From: Rubrivivax sp.
GTDB lineage: Bacteria; Pseudomonadota; Gammaproteobacteria; Burkholderiales; Burkholderiaceae_C
Direction of reading: 5' to 3'
DNA length: 46,076 nucleotides
Assembly: GCA_020848515.1 (NCBI GenBank)
Contig: JADLIA010000100.1
Coordinates: forward strand, 1 to 46,076
Below the pieces are notes generated by a model that made no database searches, was not told the origin of the DNA, and was given only the letters and a program-made list of their open reading frames with translations. Within the stretch, counting starts at the first letter, position 1. Every line of letters begins with the position of its first letter. The position numbers and the translations under genes are program-made. Below, piece by piece: positions 38,995-46,076 of the stretch.

Positions 38995-39821
38995 TGCAAA
39001 AATTCAGAAACTTTTGGCCTCTGGCGCTTTTGCAGACTGCGCTGGCAGCTATCTTAACGATAGCATTTCCGGTGGCCTGGGCGCAAACCATCGTGATGGC
39101 CTCGACCACCTCGACCGAACAGTCGGGGTTGTTTGCCCACCTGCTGCCGCAGTTCCGCCAGGCCAGCGGCATCGACGTCAAGGTGGTGGCGGTGGGCACC
39201 GGGCAGGCGCTGGACATCGCCCGGCGCGGCGACGCCGATGTGCTGTTCGTGCATGACCCGAAGGCCGAGGAGCAGTTCGTCACCGACGGCTGGGGCCTCA
39301 AGCGCCACCCGGTCATGTACAACGACTTCGTCCTGGTCGGCCCGCGCAGCGACCCGGCCGGGGCGCGCGGCCGCGACATCGTGCAGGCCATGCGGCAGTT
39401 GGCGGGGGCGCACGCGCCCTTCATTTCGCGCGGCGACAAAAGCGGCACCCACAGCGCCGAACTGCGCTACTGGGCCCAGGCGGGCCTGACCGAAGCGCGC
39501 GGGCGTGGCTATCGCGAATGCGGTTGCGGCATGGGGCCGGCGCTGAACATGGCTGCCGCCAGCGGCGCCTACGTGCTGGCCGACCGGGGCACTTGGCTCA
39601 ACTTCAGGAACCGGGCCGACCTGGCAATCCTGGTCGAAGGCGACCCGCGCCTGTTCAATCCCTACGGCGTGCTGGTGGTCAACCCGGCACGCCACCCGCA
39701 GGTCAAGGCCGCCGAGGCACAGAAGTTTGTCGACTGGGTGACGTCGCCCGCCGGTCAGGCCGCCATCGCCAGCTACCGCATCGGGGGCCAGGCGTTGTTT
39801 TTCCCGGACGCGCGACCTTGA
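38994..39821 (+). CDS. ABC transporter substrate-binding protein, tungstate TupA-like
   Basis: IVMASTTSTEQSGLFAHLLPQFRQASGIDVKVVAVGTGQALDIARRGDADVLFVHDPKAEEQFV; PFISRGDKSGTHSAELRYW; TTSTEQSGL is typical of TupA/WtpA-type proteins. Confidence 0.9.
   Translation: MQKFRNFWPLALLQTALAAILTIAFPVAWAQTIVMASTTSTEQSGLFAHLLPQFRQASGIDVKVVAVGTGQALDIARRGDADVLFVHDPKAEEQFVTDGWGLKRHPVMYNDFVLVGPRSDPAGARGRDIVQAMRQLAGAHAPFISRGDKSGTHSAELRYWAQAGLTEARGRGYRECGCGMGPALNMAAASGAYVLADRGTWLNFRNRADLAILVEGDPRLFNPYGVLVVNPARHPQVKAAEAQKFVDWVTSPAGQAAIASYRIGGQALFFPDARP
39009..39066 (-). repeat. SPR copy (full length) encoding the TupA-like signal peptide
   Basis: Minus strand GCTATCGTTAAGATAGCTGCCAGCGCAGTCTGCAAAAGCGCCAGAGGCCAAAAG. 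Confidence 0.8.
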
Positions 39822-39907
39822 GGCGGCGTCTGACCCCCTGAACAGGTGACTGGACTCGCAGAAAATGAAATAATAAGTATCCAGTTACACTTTCAGGAGG
39901 GTTGGTC

Positions 39908-41107
39908 ATGGCATGTTTCCCTTCCTGGCGGACGCTCTGCCACCATGCGTTGGGCGTTGCGCTTGGCCTGCTGCTGCTGCCGGCGCAGGCCCAGATCCGG
40001 GTGTCGATCAATCCGGGCGACCAGATCGAGGCCGATCGCGTGGGCATCTTCAACGCCTGGAAGGGCGCGCTGGATGCCGGGCTGCGCAAGGCCGGCGCCA
40101 GCGCGGCGCAGGCCCGCTTTTCCAGCGACGCCACGGCCGACATGAATGCCGGCCGCGCCAACGTGTTCGACCTGATGGTGGGGCCGGCGCCGGTCATCGG
40201 CAGCGCCGTGCGCTACGGCTACGTGCCGGTGGTCGGCGCCACCCAGAAGGCGCGCGCCGTGCTGGTGGCGGCCGAGGGCAGCGCCATCGCCGACTGGGCC
40301 CAGAGCAAGGGCAAGCGCCTGGGCATGCCGGGCCAGGACAGCGTGGTGACCTATCTGCTGCGTGGCGAGGTGCAGGCCGGCAACACCACGCTGGCACGCC
40401 AGTACCCGTCGATCTACCAGACACGCTACCAGGACGCCCTGCTGACCTGCCTGGAGCTGCGCCGCTGCGACGTGGTGGCGGTGGAGGAGGTCGTGGCCAA
40501 GCGCTGGGCGGCGAGCGGCAAGAAGGTCAAGGTGGTCTGGCAGAGCCGCGAGGTGCCGGGTCTGAGCGTGGCGCTGCACAAGGACGCCCAGGTGTCGGCC
40601 GACACCCTGCGCAGCGCGCTCATGGCCGAGCTGGCCAGGCTCGATGCCTTTGGCTACACCGGCACGTTGACGGTCAAGGATTTCGAGTACGTGTCCACGC
40701 TGGGCTACTTCACGCCGCGCACCCTGGAAGGCGCGACCCTGATCGAAGACCCGGCGCAGGTGGAGTCGCTGCTGGCCGCTGGCGCGCGCTATATCGACGC
40801 ACGCAACCAGGAAGAGTTCGCCGCCGGCCATGTGCCGGGCGCCATCTTGGTGCCGTACGTCGAAAAGAGCGCCAAGGATCCGGGCTACGACCCCAAGCTG
40901 GATCAGTTCGACCTCCAGCGCCTGGGCGACAACAAGGCGCAGCCGCTGGTGTTCGGCTGCAACGGCCCGGAATGCTGGAAGAGCTTCAAGGCCAGCCGCG
41001 CCGCCCTGCAGGCCGGCTACACCAAGGTGTACTGGTTCCGCACCGGTGTGCCGGCCTGGCGCAGTTCGGGCCGCCCGCTCGATCGTGGTGACGCCAAGGC
41101 GGGCTGA
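39908..41107 (+). CDS. Periplasmic PhnD-like binding domain fused to a C-terminal rhodanese domain
   Basis: Signal peptide; RVSINPGDQIEADRVGIFNAWKGALDAGL...NVFDLMVGPAPVIGSAVRYGYVPVVGATQKARAVLVA; C-terminal YIDARNQEEFAAGHVPGAILVPY...PLVFGCNGPECWKSFKASRAALQAGYTKVYWFRTGVPAWRSSGRP. Confidence 0.82.
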   Translation: MACFPSWRTLCHHALGVALGLLLLPAQAQIRVSINPGDQIEADRVGIFNAWKGALDAGLRKAGASAAQARFSSDATADMNAGRANVFDLMVGPAPVIGSAVRYGYVPVVGATQKARAVLVAAEGSAIADWAQSKGKRLGMPGQDSVVTYLLRGEVQAGNTTLARQYPSIYQTRYQDALLTCLELRRCDVVAVEEVVAKRWAASGKKVKVVWQSREVPGLSVALHKDAQVSADTLRSALMAELARLDAFGYTGTLTVKDFEYVSTLGYFTPRTLEGATLIEDPAQVESLLAAGARYIDARNQEEFAAGHVPGAILVPYVEKSAKDPGYDPKLDQFDLQRLGDNKAQPLVFGCNGPECWKSFKASRAALQAGYTKVYWFRTGVPAWRSSGRPLDRGDAKAG

Positions 41108-41115
41108 ACGGGGCG

Positions 41116-42222
41116 TCAGTCGAGCACCGCCACGCCCTTGATCTGGGCATACACCGACTGCCCGGGCGCCAGCGCCAGCGCCTCGGCCGATTTGCGCGTG
41201 ACGCGCGCCAGCAGCGGTGTGGCGCCGAGGTCCAGCGCCACCAGCACCTGCGCCGGGCCGTCTTCGGCCAGCGAACGCACGCGGGCCGGCAGCACGTTGA
41301 GGATGCTGGTGTCGTGCGCGGCGGACAGGCACAGGCTGACGTCACGCGCCTGCACCCGCAGGCGCACGCGCTGGCCCGGCGTGCGCGGCGGGGTGCCGGC
41401 GCTGTGCACGCAGTGCAGGACACCGTGATCGAACGCCACCTGCAGCAACTGGTAGTGCGGGTCGAAGCTCAGCACCTGTGCGCTCACCAGCGCGCTGGCG
41501 GCATCGCCCTGGGTGCGCGCCACGTCCGGGCGCGTCAGCAGCGCCTCGACCGGGCCGTGCGCGACGACCTCGCCATCGCGCAGCAGCACCAGGTGGTCGG
41601 CCAGGCGGATCACTTCGTCGAGCGCATGGGTGACGTACAGCATCGGCAGGCGCAGCTCGCGCGTCAGCCGCTCGAAGTAGGGCAGCAGTTCGGCCTTGCG
41701 TGCGGCATCCAGCGAGGCCAGCGGCTCGTCCATCAGCAGCAGGCGCGGGCTGGTGGCCAGCGCGCGCGCGATCGCCACCCGCTGGCGCTCGCCGCCCGAC
41801 AGCTGCGCCGGGCGGCGTGCCAGCATGGGGCCCAGGCCCAGCAGCTCGATCGCCTGCGGCAGCGCCACGCGCCGCTCGGCGGCGGGCACGCGCTGCAGAC
41901 CGAAGTCCAGGTTGCCCTGCACCGTCAGGTGCTCGAACAGGCTGGCTTCCTGAAACACCAGGCCCAGCGGGCGCCGGTGGGTGGGGCGCCAGATGCGGTG
42001 CGCGTCGTCCTGCCACACGTCGCCGCCCACCGCCACGCGCCCCGGTGACGGCCGCGTCAGCCCGGCCACGGCGCGCAGCAGCGTGGTCTTGCCACAGCCC
42101 GAGGGGCCGAACAGCGCCGTCACGCCCTGGCCTGGCAGGCGCAGCTCAACCCCGAGCCGAAAGCCGCTGCCCATGCGCACCTGGGCGCGCAGTTCGATGT
42201 CGTGGCCGGTGCCCTGCGTCAT
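41116..42222 (-). CDS. modC: Molybdate ABC transporter ATP-binding protein
   Basis: Walker [46 protein letters not shown]-terminal TOBE/Mop-like domain ([27 protein letters not shown]). Confidence 0.94.
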   Translation of the reverse strand: MTQGTGHDIELRAQVRMGSGFRLGVELRLPGQGVTALFGPSGCGKTTLLRAVAGLTRPSPGRVAVGGDVWQDDAHRIWRPTHRRPLGLVFQEASLFEHLTVQGNLDFGLQRVPAAERRVALPQAIELLGLGPMLARRPAQLSGGERQRVAIARALATSPRLLLMDEPLASLDAARKAELLPYFERLTRELRLPMLYVTHALDEVIRLADHLVLLRDGEVVAHGPVEALLTRPDVARTQGDAASALVSAQVLSFDPHYQLLQVAFDHGVLHCVHSAGTPPRTPGQRVRLRVQARDVSLCLSAAHDTSILNVLPARVRSLAEDGPAQVLVALDLGATPLLARVTRKSAEALALAPGQSVYAQIKGVAVLD

Positions 42223-42905
42223 GCCGGCGCCTTGCGCGATTGCGTCAGGTGCAGGGTCAGCAGCACCAGGAAGCTGAACACCAGCATGCCGCCGGCCAGC
42301 CAGTGCGCCTGGGTGTATTCCAGCGCCTCGACATGGTCGTAGATCTGCACCGAGATGACGCGCGTCTGGCCGGGGATGTTGCCGCCGATCATCAGCACCA
42401 CGCCAAATTCGCCCAGGGTGTGGGCGAAGCCCATCACGGCGCCGGTCAGGTAGCCCGGCCGCGCCAGCGGCAGCGCCACATGCAGGAACGCATCCAGCGG
42501 GCTGGCGCGCAGCGTGGCCGCGGCCTCCAGTGGGCGGCGGCCGATGGCTTCGAAGGCGTTGACCAGCGGCTGCACCACGAAGGGCAGCGAATACACCAGC
42601 GAACCCAGCAACAGGCCCCAGAAGCTGAACGCCAGCGTGCCCCAGCCCAGCGCCTGCGTCAGGCGGCCCAGCGGACCCTGTGGCCCCAGCATGACCAGCA
42701 GATAAAACCCCAGCACCGATGGTGGCAGCACCAGTGGCATGGCCACCAGCGTGCGCACCGGCGTGCGCAACCAGGCCAGCGCGCCCGCGTCGCCGCGCGC
42801 CAGCCACCACGCCAGGGGCGTGCCCAGCACCAGCAGGATGCAGGTGGTGGCCAGCGCCAGCTCGATCGAGAGCCGGACGGCGGCAAGGCTGGTGGCGTCA
42901 AGCAT
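42219..42905 (-). CDS. modB: Molybdate ABC transporter permease
   Basis: [92 protein letters not shown]. Confidence 0.95.
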   Translation of the reverse strand: MLDATSLAAVRLSIELALATTCILLVLGTPLAWWLARGDAGALAWLRTPVRTLVAMPLVLPPSVLGFYLLVMLGPQGPLGRLTQALGWGTLAFSFWGLLLGSLVYSLPFVVQPLVNAFEAIGRRPLEAAATLRASPLDAFLHVALPLARPGYLTGAVMGFAHTLGEFGVVLMIGGNIPGQTRVISVQIYDHVEALEYTQAHWLAGGMLVFSFLVLLTLHLTQSRKAPA

Positions 42906-42952
42906 GGGGCAAAGCAAATGCTCAGGCGGCGCCGGGGCGCCGCCGTAACTCA

Positions 42953-43010
42953 TGTTTTGATAGCTGTTGGCGCTTGATGTGCAAGCGCCGAAGGCCCATT
43001 TTGCCTTGAA
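42953..43010 (+). repeat. SPR copy (full length) between modB and modA
   Basis: TGTTTTGATAGCTGTTGGCGCTTGATGTGCAAGCGCCGAAGGCCCATTTTGCC. Confidence 0.85.
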
Positions 43011-43014
43011 GGGC

Positions 43015-43833
<819 letters not shown>

Positions 43834-43841
43834 AGTCTAAC

Positions 43842-45011
43842 TCAGGGAACGAAGGGATTGGCGAACTCGGGGCGCGCAAGCATGCGGTCGTCCGTCAGCG
43901 CACGCAGGAAGGCCACCAAGTCGGCCTGGTCCTGCGCGTCGATGTCGATCTGATCGATCCGCGGATCCTTGTACGGGTTGGCGCGGCCGTCGCCTTCGTA
44001 CGGGCCGTTGCCGAGCACGCGGCCGCCGGCGGCATGCAGCGCCACCACCGCTTCCAGCGTGGCGACGCTGCCGTCGTGCAGGTAGGGTGCGGTCAGCGCG
44101 ACGTTGCGCAGGCTGGGCGCGCGGAACCTGCCCATGTCCTCGGGCCTGCCGGTGAATTCGAGCAAACCCCGGTTGTTGGTCGGGTAAGCACCGGTGCCGC
44201 CGATGTTGAACAGGCCGATGTTGTAGAACCCCGGCTCGCCCACGCGGCCCTGGGCGCTGACGAACGCACCGCCGCCCAGGTTGGGGCCGCTGTGGCACTG
44301 CGCGCAGAGCGCGCGCTCGCCGAAGAACAGGCGCTGGCCGCGCTGCTCGCTTTCAGTCAGCGTGGCCGTGCCGGCCAGCGCCTGGTCGTAGCGGCTGCCG
44401 GCCGCCACCAGCGTGCGCTGGAAGGCGGCGATGGCCTTGATCACGTTGTCCCAGTGGATGGGCATCGCTTCGCCGCCAAAGGCCTGGGCGAAACGCGGCG
44501 GGTAGCGTGCGTCGTCCTTCAGGCGCTGCACGATGGCGTCGCGGTTGGTGTCGTTCACACCCATCTCGACCGGCTGCTCGCCGAACAGGGGCGTGTGCAT
44601 CTGCTGCTCCAGCGTGCGCGGCGCCGGGTTGCTCCAGTCCAGCGTGGCCTGGTAGGCGGCGTTGACCAGGCTGGGTGCGTTGCGCGGGTGGTTCTGCCCG
44701 GTGGCGCCGCGCGCCACGGCGCGGCCGTCGGCGAAGGCCAGGTTGACGGCGTGGCAGCCGGCGCAGGACAACGTGTTGTTGACCGACAGGCGCACGTCGT
44801 AGAACAGGTGGCGCCCCAGCTCCACCTTGGCTGCATTCATCGGGTTGTCGGCCGGCACCAGGGGCGGCGCCAGGCCTGCCGGCAGTGACCAGGCCCAGGC
44901 TGGCGGCACCGGCGGCGGTCCTGCATCGGCGCTGTCCCCGCCGCCGCAGGCGGCAAGCGACAGCAGGGCAAGTGCGGCAGCGACGCGAGCGCGCAGCGGT
45001 GTGTGCGTCAT
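43842..45011 (-). CDS. Di-heme cytochrome c peroxidase/MauG-MbnH-like lipoprotein
   Basis: Two CxxCH hemes (CAGCHAVNLAFADG, CAQCHSGPNLGGG); lipobox LSLAACGGG; PLFGEQPVEMGV; RAPSLRNVALTAPYLHDGSVATLEAVV. Confidence 0.9.
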   Translation of the reverse strand: MTHTPLRARVAAALALLSLAACGGGDSADAGPPPVPPAWAWSLPAGLAPPLVPADNPMNAAKVELGRHLFYDVRLSVNNTLSCAGCHAVNLAFADGRAVARGATGQNHPRNAPSLVNAAYQATLDWSNPAPRTLEQQMHTPLFGEQPVEMGVNDTNRDAIVQRLKDDARYPPRFAQAFGGEAMPIHWDNVIKAIAAFQRTLVAAGSRYDQALAGTATLTESEQRGQRLFFGERALCAQCHSGPNLGGGAFVSAQGRVGEPGFYNIGLFNIGGTGAYPTNNRGLLEFTGRPEDMGRFRAPSLRNVALTAPYLHDGSVATLEAVVALHAAGGRVLGNGPYEGDGRANPYKDPRIDQIDIDAQDQADLVAFLRALTDDRMLARPEFANPFVP

Positions 45012-45038
45012 GGTGGGTTCCTCGTGGGTATCGAACGT

Positions 45039-45061
45039 CGTTATTCACCGATAGAATAGCG
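45039..45061. promoter_or_regulatory. Second Mo-box-like inverted repeat in the divergent promoter
   Basis: CGTTAT-N11-ATAGCG, sharing CGTTATTCA with the modA-proximal site. Confidence 0.35.
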
Positions 45062-45099
45062 CATCACTCCACCTTCACCACGATAGAAAAGGACGAACC

Positions 45100-46074
45100 A
45101 TGAACATGACGGCACGGCAGGACACGGACTCTTTCTGGGCGCGCGCGCGGCGCGGGCTGCTGGTGGCTACCGGGTTTGCCTTGCTGTCGCTTGCCGCCTG
45201 CGGCGGTAACGGCGACGACGAGGTGGCCGACCGTGGCCCGACCACCATCGAGGTCCAGGCCAAGCTCAACGGCCTGTACTGGGATGCGCAGGCATCGCGT
45301 CTGTACCTGACCGACGACGAGGCAAACGTCAATGCCATCAGAATCTGGGACGGCGACGACAAGTTCTCCGTGGCGCACCAGCTGCCGGCCATGGAGGCCA
45401 ATCAGCGTCACTCGCTGGGCCAGCTCACGCGCGCTGCGGACGGCACGCTGTACGTCACGCGCTTCGGCTTCGGCAGCTACGGCACGGTGGTCGCCGTGCC
45501 CAAGTCGGGCCAACCCTACAACCTGACGGGACTGGCCGGCGACCGCCGGCGCATCGCCATCACGCCCACGGCCGACGGCAAACTGATCGACGGCTGGTTC
45601 CGGGGTGGCGGCGCGCCCGGACCGAGCGGCGTGATCAGCGAGCTGACCGTGGCCGCCGGCGGGCAGGCCAGCGAGCAGGACCTGATCACGGGCCTCAGCA
45701 AGCCTGCCGGGGTGGCGGTGGTGGGCGACCAGCTGTTCGTGTCCGACCAGGGCACGGGCAAGGTGCTGGCCTATTCGCTGGCCGCCGTGCGGGCGCAGCC
45801 GGCGAAGGCCGAGGATGGGCGCGTCGTTGCCGAGTTCATCTCCGCCGACAGCATCGATCTGATGACGGCCGGGCCCGATGGCACGCTGTTCTTCGGCGGC
45901 GGCGCCGGCACGCTGTACGCGGTGGCGCCGGACGGCAAGGTCAGGACGCTGGCCAGCGGCTGGCCCGGCATCCGCGGCGTGGCCTACGACGCGCAGAACA
46001 AGCGCCTGTTCGCGGCCGTGACGGCGCCCAACGCCGCCAGCCCGGCCACCATCCGCATCGTGCCGATCGATTGA
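45100..46074 (+). CDS. Beta-propeller (SMP-30/NHL-like) lipoprotein
   Basis: Lipobox LSLAACGGNGDD; repeated blade-like units (LNGLYWDAQASRLYLTDDEAN, LTRAADGTLYVTRFGFG, LSKPAGVAVVGDQLFVSDQGTGKVLAYSL, MTAGPDGTLFFGGGAGTLYAVAPDGKV, IRGVAYDAQNKRLFAAV). Confidence 0.8.
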   Translation: MNMTARQDTDSFWARARRGLLVATGFALLSLAACGGNGDDEVADRGPTTIEVQAKLNGLYWDAQASRLYLTDDEANVNAIRIWDGDDKFSVAHQLPAMEANQRHSLGQLTRAADGTLYVTRFGFGSYGTVVAVPKSGQPYNLTGLAGDRRRIAITPTADGKLIDGWFRGGGAPGPSGVISELTVAAGGQASEQDLITGLSKPAGVAVVGDQLFVSDQGTGKVLAYSLAAVRAQPAKAEDGRVVAEFISADSIDLMTAGPDGTLFFGGGAGTLYAVAPDGKVRTLASGWPGIRGVAYDAQNKRLFAAVTAPNAASPATIRIVPID

Positions 46075-46076
46075 AC

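Noticed and set aside
45045-45060. ATAGAATAGC near the divergent promoter as another palindromic-repeat copy
   Set aside because: Only a few bases match and the GCGCTTG stem is missing; better read as part of the Mo-box-like site.

Overview
GC-rich chromosomal window from a betaproteobacterium, most likely Burkholderiales/Comamonadaceae judging by gene content, gene order and repeat style. Most of it is a core housekeeping backbone: a DEAD-box helicase, mutY - dynamin GTPase - mutM, a TPR protein - lolB - ispE - tRNA-Gln - prs - rplY - pth block, lolA, a LOG protein, efp/earP, uvrC - pgsA, an HU gene - tRNA-Val - ppiD, tRNA-His, and xseB-ispA-dxs. The right-hand third holds a TRAP transporter, a tungstate-type ABC system (tupBCA-like), a PhnD-like/rhodanese fusion, a molybdate ABC system (modABC), a di-heme MauG/MbnH-like peroxidase and a divergent beta-propeller lipoprotein. 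No phage, CRISPR or integrated island was seen. Main observations: (1) a family of about ten short dispersed palindromic repeats (core GATAGCTGCYnGCGCTTG-N-CAAGCGCTG) that sits between genes and also inside coding sequence, where it appears to encode the TupA signal peptide, the LolB lipobox region and two segments of EarP; (2) two inverted copies, 10.6 kb apart, of a roughly 190-bp MITE-like element with ~20-bp terminal inverted repeats, one of which supplies the pth stop codon; (3) two similar Mo-box-like operators, upstream of modA and in the di-heme/beta-propeller divergent promoter; (4) several genes with a -10-like hexamer 6-8 nt before the ATG, suggesting leaderless transcripts. Everything was read by eye; no database search was run.
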